DNA of 21,481 bases, from contig JBEVEP010000161.1 in the NCBI GenBank assembly GCA_040512755.1, forward strand, positions 1-21,481, given 5' to 3'. How positions within the stretch are numbered: the first letter of the stretch is position 1; every line of letters begins with the position of its first letter. The translations under genes and the position numbers were made by a program. Below, piece after piece: positions 1 through 6,553 of this stretch. The notes under the pieces are model-generated. The model saw only the letters and a program-made list of their open reading frames with translations. It was not told where the DNA came from and made no database searches. Source of the DNA: JBEVEP01 sp040512755 (lineage in GTDB: Bacteria; Pseudomonadota; Alphaproteobacteria; Rhizobiales; Rhizobiaceae).

Positions 1-586
1 CGGCGACGGTCACTTTCCAGCCGCCCTTGCGCAGCGCGGGCTGCAGCTGCTGCAGTACGCGCACGTCGCACGCGAGCCCGGTGAGCCGCCATTCGAAGTC
101 GAGCGCATCCTCGAGTCGGCGCAGGTCTCCCGAAGGATCGTGCATGTCGGGCTGCTGCACCTCGACATAGTGCAGCCGGACGACGGGATCGAGCTCGATG
201 TCGTGCGCTTCCGCCGCTTTGCGCACGACCTGCCGGTGGACCTGGCTGTCCGACGGCACGTCGATGACGAGATCGCCCAGGATCTGCGCCGAGCACGAGA
301 GGCGACGCCTCTCGGGCAGCTCGCGTACGGAGGCGTAGCGCAGCTCCTTCGGACCGCGCTCGGATAGGTTGGCATTGGACGAGACGATCTTGTGCTTGGC
401 GAAGTTGCCTTCCTGCACCTCGACCTGGCAGCGCCCGCACGTTGCCCTGCCGCCACAAACGCTTTCGACATAGACGCCGAGCGATCGCGCCGCGTCGAGC
501 ACCGGCGTGCCGACCGGAAACCTTCCACGTTTCCCGGATGGCATGAACAGGACCAGGGGGTCCTTGATGTTGGGGGGAGGGTTCAC
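1..586 (-). CDS. [2Fe-2S]/ASKHA-domain corrinoid activation protein (5' part only)
   Basis: Only the N-terminal ~195 codons are present; the gene runs off the left edge. Read on the minus strand from a GTG at 586-584, it has a plant-type ferredoxin domain with Cys44, Cys50, Cys53 and Cys98 (C-x5-C-x2-C, then a distant C), the [2Fe-2S] pattern. The segment after it, about residues 110-195, reads like the linker of RamA-like proteins whose C-terminal half is an ASKHA/DUF4445 ATPase. In that family the protein uses ATP and a reductant to return inactive Co(II) corrinoid to Co(I). The GTG is 10 bases after the stop of the pterin methyltransferase, so the two are surely cotranscribed. The SD-like GGAG lies only 2 bases before the GTG, so the start is uncertain; an ATG lies at codon 15. 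The ASKHA half is inferred, not seen. Confidence 0.85.
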   Translation of the reverse strand, partial: MNPPPNIKDPLVLFMPSGKRGRFPVGTPVLDAARSLGVYVESVCGGRATCGRCQVEVQEGNFAKHKIVSSNANLSERGPKELRYASVRELPERRRLSCSAQILGDLVIDVPSDSQVHRQVVRKAAEAHDIELDPVVRLHYVEVQQPDMHDPSGDLRRLEDALDFEWRLTGLACDVRVLQQLQPALRKGGWKVTVA

Positions 587-596
587 GGCTCCGCGC

Positions 597-1571
597 TTAT
601 CCCCGCGCCAGCCGAGCCTCGCGGCCGCCGCGCCGGCGGCCACCAACGGCCGCACCTTCGCCCGGCGCGTTGACAGCCACGGGCGCCGGCGCAACATGGC
701 CGCCTTCGGCCGGCTTATAGTCCTTATAGGTCTTGATCCAGGTCATGCAGTCCTTGTCCGTACCGGCCAGCACGTTAGCGCCGCGCACGGCCTCCATTTC
801 CTGTGGACGGCAAGGGTTCATGATTGCCGATGTCATGCCGGCCCCAATGACCATCGGGATGAAGGCGCCGTTGATGCCATGGCGGTGCGGCAGGCCGAAG
901 GAGATGTTGGAGAGACCGCATGTGGTGTTGACCTTCAATTCCTCGCGCAAACGACGGAGCAAGGCGAAAACCTGGCGGCCGGCATCACCAAGGGCGCCGA
1001 TCGGCATGACCAGCGGATCGACCACGACGTCATGCGCCGGAATGCCATAATCAGCGGCGCGCTGAACGATCTTCTTGGCGACGGCGAAACGGACGTCCGG
1101 GTCCATCGAGATACCCGTCTCGTCGTTCGAGATCGCCACCACCGGCACGTTGTACTTCTTCACCAGAGGCAGGATCGCCTCGAGCTTTTCTTCCTCGCCT
1201 GTGACGGAATTCACCAGAGGACGGCCTTTGGCGACCTTGAGGCCCGCTTCGATGGCGGCCGTCACTGAACTGTCGATCGAGAGCGGCAAGTCTACGAGGC
1301 TCTGGACGATCTCCAGCGTCTGTACGAGCAACCCCGGTTCGGTCGCGTTCGGGTCAACCGCGGTCACGCCCGCATTGACGTCGAGCATTGTCGCTCCGGC
1401 CGCGGCCTGTTCGAGAGCATCCTTTTTGACCGTCTCGAAATTGCCGGCGATCATTTCGGCGGCAAGTTTCTTGCGCCCCGTCGGATTGATGCGTTCGCCA
1501 ATTACGCAGAACGGCTGGTCGAAGCCGATGATTATTTCCCTGGTCGCCGAGGCAACGATCGTGCGGGTCAT
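597..1571 (-). CDS. Methyltetrahydrofolate:corrinoid methyltransferase (pterin-binding domain)
   Basis: 324 aa. This is a pterin-binding TIM barrel of the MtgA/AcsE/MetH-domain type, expected to move a methyl group between the corrinoid protein and tetrahydrofolate. Visible family motifs are GERINPTGR (25-33), LDVNAG (63-68), the SID segment near 98-100, NSVTGEE (121-127), and GLSNISFGLP (219-228). The family core ends near residue 288; residues 289-324 are a low-complexity tail rich in Ala, Gly and Arg ending in a GGRRRGGREAR stretch. The ATG at 1571 has GGAGAG a few bases upstream. A 22-bp palindrome sits 14 bp before the ATG, between this gene and metF, so the gene can be controlled separately from metV/metF. 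Methyl-THF formation is inferred from the neighbours (MttB, corrinoid protein, MetF). Confidence 0.9.
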   Translation of the reverse strand: MTRTIVASATREIIIGFDQPFCVIGERINPTGRKKLAAEMIAGNFETVKKDALEQAAAGATMLDVNAGVTAVDPNATEPGLLVQTLEIVQSLVDLPLSIDSSVTAAIEAGLKVAKGRPLVNSVTGEEEKLEAILPLVKKYNVPVVAISNDETGISMDPDVRFAVAKKIVQRAADYGIPAHDVVVDPLVMPIGALGDAGRQVFALLRRLREELKVNTTCGLSNISFGLPHRHGINGAFIPMVIGAGMTSAIMNPCRPQEMEAVRGANVLAGTDKDCMTWIKTYKDYKPAEGGHVAPAPVAVNAPGEGAAVGGRRRGGREARLARG

Positions 1572-1585
1572 GAAGCTCTCCGTAT

Positions 1586-1607
1586 GATATAAAGACTTCT
1601 TTATATC
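1586..1607. promoter_or_regulatory. 22-bp operator-like palindrome upstream of the methyl-THF methyltransferase
   Basis: Perfect 10-bp inverted arms GATATAAAGA and TCTTTATATC separated by CT. The same 22 bases occur in reverse-complement orientation at 12046-12067, before the homocysteine methyltransferase gene. It lies 14 bp before the ATG at 1571, so a bound protein would block initiation or early elongation. From recall, ATAAAGA...TCTTTAT palindromes are assigned to ArsR-type methionine/S-adenosylhomocysteine regulators (SahR-like) in proteobacteria; that assignment is inference. Confidence 0.75.
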
Positions 1608-1651
1608 GTTATCTGGTTTGGATCAAGCGATTGGTGGTCGACGACGGTGGT

Positions 1652-2752
1652 TCAGTGGGCGGTTTTCACCATGTCGACCTGGGTTTCTGTGATGTCGTCG
1701 TGCAGCAGGTGGTCGAGGCGGTCTGCAACGAGCTGATCGTCGCGGCGGCTTTCGCGCTTCCACGGCCGCCGGCCCTTCAGGACGCCCGATTCATCGACGA
1801 TCTCGGCGACATATTCCTCCTGGCGGTAGGCCATCACATGGATGCCCGACACGCCGGGTATCTCTTTCACCTCGTTGATGATGTCGATGCAGAGCTGCTT
1901 GCCTTCCTTCTTCTGGTCCTGGGCGCCTTCAAGGCGCTTGATGACGGCATCGGGAATGTGAATTCCAGGTACGTTGGTGCGGATCCATCGTCCGGTCTTT
2001 GCGGAGGCGAGGGGACCCACACCGCACATGACGAAGCAGTTTTCGGTGTAGCCGAGATCGCGGATCCGCTCCATGTATGTCCGGAACATCGGCACGTCGA
2101 AGCAATACTGGCTCTGCACGAACTGCGCGCCCGCGGCGATTTTTTTTCCAAGGCGGTATGGCCGAAAATCATAAGGCGGAGCGAAAGGGTTGATGGCGGC
2201 GCCGAGGAAGACCTCCGGAGGTGTCGTGAGCTTGCGGCCAGAGAGAAACTTTCCATTGTCACGCATGACGCGGATCGTCTCGAGAAGCGACATACAATCG
2301 AGATCGAAGACCGGCTTCGCGCCGGGCTGATCTCCAGCCTGTACCCCGTCGCCGGTAAGGCAAAGGATGTTGGCGACGCCCATTGCAGCGGAGCCCAACA
2401 CGTCGCCCTGGATGGCAATGCGGTTCCGGTCGCGGCAGGAAATCTGCATGATCGGCGCATAACCCATGCGGGTCAGCAGGGCACATATGCCGACGGAAGA
2501 CATGTGACAATTCGCGCCCGAGGCATCGACCGCATTGATTCCATCGACCCAGCCATCGAAAATCCTGGCGCGGTCATAGACGTCTTCGGGGTTCGCGCTG
2601 TCCGGCGGGTTGAGCTCCGCCGTCACGGCAAACTCGCCGCGCCGCAGGACACGCTCCAGCCGACCGCGCGAGGAGTGGCCGGGCAGTTGATCCAGCGGCA
2701 GATGGGCGCCGTCCGGATGCTCGTCTTGGTGTCTTGGACGAATCTCAATCAC
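1652..2752 (-). CDS. metF: Methylenetetrahydrofolate reductase (MetF-like)
   Basis: 366 aa FAD-dependent TIM-barrel reductase that interconverts methyl-THF and methylene-THF. Seen: ELNPPD (46-51) with the family Glu, the CRDRNR-x-AIQGD-x-LG block (106-120), LTGD (132-135) and the QSQYCFD segment that matches the conserved Q-x-x-[FY] region. The ATG at 2752 overlaps the metV stop by four bases (ATGA), so translation is coupled and a MetF-MetV complex is likely. The first ~25 residues and the polar C-terminal tail after about residue 320 are less typical. Next to corrinoid methyltransferases the likely direction is oxidation of methyl-THF derived from demethylation, but biosynthetic use for methionine cannot be excluded. 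Confidence 0.93.
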   Translation of the reverse strand: MIEIRPRHQDEHPDGAHLPLDQLPGHSSRGRLERVLRRGEFAVTAELNPPDSANPEDVYDRARIFDGWVDGINAVDASGANCHMSSVGICALLTRMGYAPIMQISCRDRNRIAIQGDVLGSAAMGVANILCLTGDGVQAGDQPGAKPVFDLDCMSLLETIRVMRDNGKFLSGRKLTTPPEVFLGAAINPFAPPYDFRPYRLGKKIAAGAQFVQSQYCFDVPMFRTYMERIRDLGYTENCFVMCGVGPLASAKTGRWIRTNVPGIHIPDAVIKRLEGAQDQKKEGKQLCIDIINEVKEIPGVSGIHVMAYRQEEYVAEIVDESGVLKGRRPWKRESRRDDQLVADRLDHLLHDDITETQVDMVKTAH

Positions 2753-3336
2753 ACTGACGTCCCCATGCTTTTCTTTTCGCGCTCAGCCGCCGAGAGCGCG
2801 GTCACGCGCAGCCAGGCCGACGTTTCGCGCAGCGACTGGTCGACCGGTTTCTGCACATTCAGGATCGCATCGCCCCTGACCATGTTACGCGAACCTTCCC
2901 ACGCCTTGACCCAGACGCAGGGCATGTCGGGCTCGACTTCGCAATTGCCGTTGGCGCGCACGCCTCCGCAAGGACCGTTCCTGAGCTGCTTCGGGCAGTT
3001 CATCGGGCATGACATGCCGGTGGAGGAGAGCACGCATTGTCCGCACATCCGGCAGTCGAACATGAAGCCCTTGACGCGCTTCTCGACAAACTTCACTGGC
3101 CCTTCGACACGCCCGTAGCCGATCTTCTTCCACAAGGGATGAAGGAGGAGGAAGGCATCGGCGAATTTCGCATAGAACCATTCCAGTGCGCGAGAGTGGC
3201 GGACTGACCAAAGCCGCATCGTATAGCGCCGCTGGACGCGCCGCTGTGGCGATACATCCGACGGCTTGTAGTCGGTCTTCGGCACCGCCTTCTTGACCAA
3301 CGTTGCCTGGGTCACCACGGGATGGGTTTCAGACAT
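2749..3336 (-). CDS. metV: MetV-like zinc/cysteine-rich partner of MetF (methylene-THF reductase C-terminal domain)
   Basis: 195 aa from the ATG at 3336, chosen because AAGGAAG lies just upstream; an in-frame ATG at 3351 lacks such a site. The diagnostic part is a Cys cluster: Cys95, 98, 101, 110, 114, 123, 132 and 140, including FDCRMCGQC and NGPCGG. This is the domain that pairs with MetF in acetogens and in many alphaproteobacteria; there it is thought to carry zinc or Fe-S centres and help electron transfer. The N-terminal 90 residues are basic. It overlaps the upstream small gene by 8 bases and metF by 4, so the three form a tightly coupled operon. Confidence 0.9.
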   Translation of the reverse strand: MSETHPVVTQATLVKKAVPKTDYKPSDVSPQRRVQRRYTMRLWSVRHSRALEWFYAKFADAFLLLHPLWKKIGYGRVEGPVKFVEKRVKGFMFDCRMCGQCVLSSTGMSCPMNCPKQLRNGPCGGVRANGNCEVEPDMPCVWVKAWEGSRNMVRGDAILNVQKPVDQSLRETSAWLRVTALSAAEREKKSMGTSV

Positions 3337-3634
3337 TCGCTTCCTTCCCACCGGCCTTCACCAGGGCAACCAGCCGCTCCCGAGGGTATGTCGCATCGAG
3401 TTCAGCCAGCGCCTTTTCCGCTTCGGCCTCGAGGTCTTCGCCCACGGCGACCGGGTCCGCCTTTCGCCACTCGGCAAGATAGGCGTCGGTGTCGCCAGCG
3501 CCGGTTCGCATCGCGCACATGTCGATCGCTTCCGTGAAGCGCAACGGTAATTCGCGCCTCGCGTTCTGGCGCCCTTTCTTGACAATGACTTGCGCCGGTA
3601 TGTCGCGCCAGTAGACGACGATGAGATCTGCCAT
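3329..3634 (-). CDS. Small 'virulence factor' family protein (PF13769-like), first gene of the metV-metF operon
   Basis: 101 aa from the ATG at 3634, where the family-typical N-terminus MADLIVVYWRDIPAQVIV begins. A longer reading from 3664 adds ten residues but has no ribosome site. The protein is small, soluble and charged, with no Cys cluster or membrane segment. The family name 'virulence factor' is historical and says nothing about role. Its stop overlaps the metV start by 8 bases, so synthesis is coupled to MetV/MetF, which argues for a part in one-carbon metabolism such as complex assembly or regulation. That role is inference. Confidence 0.75.
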   Translation of the reverse strand: MADLIVVYWRDIPAQVIVKKGRQNARRELPLRFTEAIDMCAMRTGAGDTDAYLAEWRKADPVAVGEDLEAEAEKALAELDATYPRERLVALVKAGGKEANV

Positions 3635-3732
3635 TTCGGCCCCGCTGTTTTCTATCCCGAGCATTGCCGCAAGCGCTGCTGCGCCGCTTGTTATGGGACG
3701 ACGCGCGGCCTTTCAAAAGCGACGTGGGGCTG

Positions 3733-3743
3733 TGTCGCAAAAT
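3733..3743 (-). promoter_or_regulatory. ATTTTGCGACA box upstream of the metV-metF operon
   Basis: Read on the minus strand this is ATTTTGCGACA, ending 98 bases before the ATG at 3634. The same 11 bases read toward mttB at 6445-6455 and end 98 bases before its ATG at 6554. Same orientation, same distance and two functionally linked operons make it a candidate activator site. No regulator is identified. The rest of the gap 3635-3823 shows no other structure. Confidence 0.45.
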
Positions 3744-3823
3744 ACAAACCGGCAGGCGATACTTCGCCGCGCGAAGATTCGTACTGAGATTTTGGGGAAT
3801 TGGACTGCGCGAGGCGTCGATGG

Positions 3824-4519
3824 CTACCAGAACACCGATGCCCAGGACCAGAAGAAGCCGGCGAGCGCTGTTGCCGACCCGAAAACCGCTGCGATGACGG
3901 CCATGGAGGCAACGCCGACCGCCGTACCAATTGCAAGCAGAATACCGTCCCGCTCAACAAGGGCCAGGCCGAGGAGCGCAGAAGAGAAGGCGGGCAGCCA
4001 GTTGCCCAGCGGAATCGGCAGCGTAACGATGATCGCCAGGACAAAGCACATGACGCCGATCACCCGGTCGCCATGTCTGCGCCAGAACGGCCAATACCGG
4101 GGCTTGATCATCCGCTCCAGGCGCACGAGCCTGGGAATCAGCCGGTCCATGACGGAGCGAAAGTTCTCGGCGGAGATTGCATTATCCATCACGAAGCGCG
4201 GCAGCCAGGCGCGCTTGCTGCCGTACATCATCTGCGCAGAGACGATCAGCAGCGGCAAACCGAGGATTGCCGAGGATGGCGGCGGAAGCGGAATGAGGTT
4301 AAGTGCGGCGAAAAAGACGATGAGAGCGGCAAAACTACGGTCCCCCAGCGCGTCGCGGATACTCGCCACCGACACCGGCCCATCGGCATCACGCGCCAGT
4401 TGGGCAAAGAGCTGCGATAGCCTGCGCGGCTTCCGCCGGATAGGCGTGCCGTCGATCTGCCCGTGATCGAAACCCCGCATTTCCTGTCTCATGCGCTCCC
4501 GTGCAGCCGCACTCTTCAC
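3824..4519 (-). CDS. exoD: ExoD-family integral membrane protein
   Basis: 231 aa from a GTG at 4519; a shorter start at the ATG 4492, preceded by GGGAG, is equally possible. Residues 1-60 are cytosolic-looking, then come hydrophobic blocks at about 62-102 and 150-230 with the LNLIPLPPPSS segment and LPIPLGNWLPAFSS, both typical of the ExoD family (PF06055). ExoD was named for exopolysaccharide synthesis and alkaline tolerance in rhizobia; the biochemical role is unsettled. It sits on the same strand as its methyl-transfer neighbours but is separated by about 190 bp on each side, so it is probably a separate unit lying within the locus. Confidence 0.85.
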   Translation of the reverse strand: MKSAAARERMRQEMRGFDHGQIDGTPIRRKPRRLSQLFAQLARDADGPVSVASIRDALGDRSFAALIVFFAALNLIPLPPPSSAILGLPLLIVSAQMMYGSKRAWLPRFVMDNAISAENFRSVMDRLIPRLVRLERMIKPRYWPFWRRHGDRVIGVMCFVLAIIVTLPIPLGNWLPAFSSALLGLALVERDGILLAIGTAVGVASMAVIAAVFGSATALAGFFWSWASVFW

Positions 4520-4715
4520 CCCCGGCGCAAGAGCAATGCAGTCTGGGGTGGAACCGGTTAATCCTTGATGACGCCACGCGCATAGCGGTGACGTGTGAAA
4601 TCCGGATGACCGATGCCGCCCGTTTGTTTTGAACTAGCGACGAAATGCGAAGATATCCAGCTTCGATTTGGAAAGCAGTGCAAGAAAGCCGCCCTCGGGA
4701 CGATTTCAGGGCAGA

Positions 4716-5351
4716 TCATAGACCCGCGGAGCGGTTCGCGTTCGCCAAAGCCCCAGGCAGGTCGCCATAGCCGGTGAAGCGCCGCTCATAGGCGAGGCCG
4801 AGCATGCGGGCAGCATTTTCCGCGACCTGATCCAGCCGGGGGTCGTCTGTCTGGGCAAGGTAGACGACTTTCTCGTAGTTGCCGAAAAAGTCGGCCGCGA
4901 GCTCCGGGTGACGGTCGAGGCCGAGCGGCTTGAGAAAGAAGGCGTCGAACTGCCTGCAAAGGAAGTCGGTCATATAGAACGAGGTCATGTCATCGTCGCC
5001 CTTTGCCTGGAAGGCTGCATTGCCTTGGTAAAAAGCGAAACAGTGCGGACCCTCGATGCGCTCGACGCCGTGTTTCTCGCACACTTTGTCCAGCATGCCG
5101 CCGGTCCCGCAGTCAGCATAGCCAACGAATATGTGCCGATAGCCCTCAGCCTTCGCCTTGACGATGGCGGCGTCCATGGCGGGCGCTATCCTGTCCGGAT
5201 AGTAGTGATACTCCGCCGGAAGACAGGTCAGCTCGAGATGATCAAACCCAAGCTGTTCCTTGGCCGCCAGAACCTCGCGCGCAATCATGCCGCACGCGAT
5301 GACAAGCAGCCTTTCCGGCGGAGGAAGAACGGCTTCGTCGGGTTGCATCAT
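4716..5351 (-). CDS. DUF1638 domain protein
   Basis: 211 aa. The sequence shows the DUF1638 pattern: ACGMIAREV near residue 20, LTCLPAEYHYYPDRI near 42-56, YADCGTGG near 100, and GPHCFAFYQG near 122. The four conserved Cys-containing segments suggest metal or cofactor binding. The biochemical function is unknown. From recall, DUF1638 genes often lie beside corrinoid-dependent methyltransferases in methanogens, acetogens and rhizobia, and here the gene sits between the corrinoid protein and the MetF/MtgA-like genes. Two adjacent ATG codons (5351, 5348) can serve as start; no strong ribosome site is seen. An entericidin-like gene on the other strand separates it from the corrinoid gene, so it probably has its own promoter. 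Confidence 0.88.
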   Translation of the reverse strand: MMQPDEAVLPPPERLLVIACGMIAREVLAAKEQLGFDHLELTCLPAEYHYYPDRIAPAMDAAIVKAKAEGYRHIFVGYADCGTGGMLDKVCEKHGVERIEGPHCFAFYQGNAAFQAKGDDDMTSFYMTDFLCRQFDAFFLKPLGLDRHPELAADFFGNYEKVVYLAQTDDPRLDQVAENAARMLGLAYERRFTGYGDLPGALANANRSAGL

Positions 5352-5415
5352 GGAACAACTTTGCCCAAATTCCGTTTTCGGTGGGCGATCTTAGCGAACG
5401 AGGGAGTGCCAGTCC

Positions 5416-5556
5416 ATGAAACCGTCCCGGCTAGCATCGGTTATCCTGGTCATCTCCGCGCTGGTGCTGGCGGCATGCGCCAACACAGTCCGCGGCGTTG
5501 GCAGAGACGTCAAGGCGACGGCAAACGCCGTCGAGGATACCGTCAATCAGCCATAG
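5416..5556 (+). CDS. Entericidin A/B-family small lipoprotein
   Basis: 46 aa, short enough to be easily missed. The ATG at 5416 follows AGGGAG (5401-5406) by nine bases. The protein starts MKPSR, then a hydrophobic segment, then the lipobox LAAC with Cys21, followed by ANTVRGVGRDV and an amphipathic tail with KATANAVEDT. This is the entericidin (EcnA/EcnB) layout, a lipid-anchored peptide whose family is linked to stationary-phase toxin/antidote or envelope stress roles. It lies alone, against the strand of both neighbours, with no partner EcnA/EcnB gene seen. Confidence 0.85.
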   Translation: MKPSRLASVILVISALVLAACANTVRGVGRDVKATANAVEDTVNQP

Positions 5557-5607
5557 GCTTTTCAGCCTTCCGGACTGACGTCATCTCGTCCAGGTTAGCC
5601 GCGGACC

Positions 5608-6303
5608 CTACGCTGCGCGCACATTGTGCTTGCGCTTCATGAAATCCTTGGCAGTCTCGACCGCGACAGCCGCATCGCGGCAATAGGCGTCTGCGCCCAC
5701 AGCCTTGCCGAACTCCTCATTGAGCGGTGCGCCGCCGACGAGAACGACGAAGTCATCACGGATGCCCTTTTCCTTCATCGTGTCGATGACGACCTTCATG
5801 TAAGGCATCGTCGTGGTGAGCAGCGCCGACATGCCGATAATGTCAGGCTTGTGCTCTTCGATGGCGTTCAGATAATTCTCGACCGGGTTGTTGATTCCGA
5901 GGTCGACGACATCGAAGCCCGCCCCTTCCATCATCATTCCGACGAGGTTCTTGCCGATATCGTGGATATCGCCCTTGACCGTACCAATCACCAGCTTGCC
6001 TTGCTTTGGCGCGCCGGTGGCTGCGAGGAGCGGACGCAGGATAAACATGCCGGCTTTCATCGCATTTGCTGACAGCAGAACCTCGGGAACGAACAGGATG
6101 CCGTCACGAAAGTCTTCGCCGACAATGCGCATGCCCTCGACCAGCGCCTCGGTAAGCACCGCATAAGGAGCCCAGCCGCGATCGAGCAGGATCCGCGTGC
6201 CTTCCTCGATCTCCTCCTTCAGTCCGTCATAAAGGTCGTCATGCATCTGCTGCACGAGTTCGTCGTCGGAAAGTTCGGACAGGATGATTTCGTCGTCGGA
6301 CAT
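5608..6303 (-). CDS. Corrinoid (B12-binding) methyl-carrier protein, MtgC/MttC-type
   Basis: 231 aa from the ATG at 6303, which has GAGGAG about nine bases upstream; the longer open frame to 6543 runs through the divergent promoter and is not used. Residues 15-95 form the helical cap domain typical of methyltransferase corrinoid proteins, and 100-220 the Rossmann B12 domain. The base-off motif GDIHDIG (111-117) gives His114 as the lower cobalt ligand; GMSALLTTT (157-165) and VGGAP (189-193) complete the B12 pocket. It carries the methyl group between MttB and the methyl-THF methyltransferase. It is the only corrinoid protein seen in the window, so both MttB paralogues may share it. It is divergent from mttB over a 250-bp region. 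Confidence 0.95.
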   Translation of the reverse strand: MSDDEIILSELSDDELVQQMHDDLYDGLKEEIEEGTRILLDRGWAPYAVLTEALVEGMRIVGEDFRDGILFVPEVLLSANAMKAGMFILRPLLAATGAPKQGKLVIGTVKGDIHDIGKNLVGMMMEGAGFDVVDLGINNPVENYLNAIEEHKPDIIGMSALLTTTMPYMKVVIDTMKEKGIRDDFVVLVGGAPLNEEFGKAVGADAYCRDAAVAVETAKDFMKRKHNVRAA

Positions 6304-6439
6304 TCGCCAAGGCTCCTCATGGCCAGCTTTATTTGCGCCGCAAAAATTCAGGCTCATATCTATTCTGCGCGGGCCGCATTCCATAGCCGATTTGCGACTT
6401 GATGCAAAAGGAAAGCGACCGGAAACCGCTTGGTTTTCT

Positions 6440-6455
6440 TGTCGATTTTGCGACA
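6440..6455 (+). promoter_or_regulatory. Inverted repeat TGTCG-N6-CGACA between the corrinoid gene and mttB
   Basis: TGTCG (6440-6444) and CGACA (6451-6455) form a symmetric site in the 250-bp divergent promoter region 6304-6553. It contains the 11-bp box ATTTTGCGACA (6445-6455) shared with the metV-metF promoter at the same distance from the start codon. A related GATTTGCGAC occurs at 6389-6398. A dyad between two divergent genes could serve both. The regulator is unknown. Confidence 0.45.
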
Positions 6456-6553
6456 TGTCTTGGCGCTGGCGGGCCGTTTTGGCCGGGGTCGATGGATACG
6501 ATCCGGCGAAAGGCGTTCGGACAGAGCGCGTCAAACTATTCAAGGAACGAGTT

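Noticed and set aside
1631..3118. Long plus-strand open frame of 495 codons
   Set aside because: It lies antisense to metF and metV, whose motifs are clear; it is a high-GC shadow frame.
6304..6543. Upstream extension of the corrinoid protein frame
   Set aside because: MSDDEIILSE at 6303 has GAGGAG upstream and matches the family N-terminus; the preceding 80 residues look random.
6284..6553. Long upstream extension of the mttB reading frame
   Set aside because: The ATG at 6554 has a proper ribosome site and the family-like N-terminal region follows it; the upstream part overlaps the corrinoid gene start and reads as non-coding promoter DNA.
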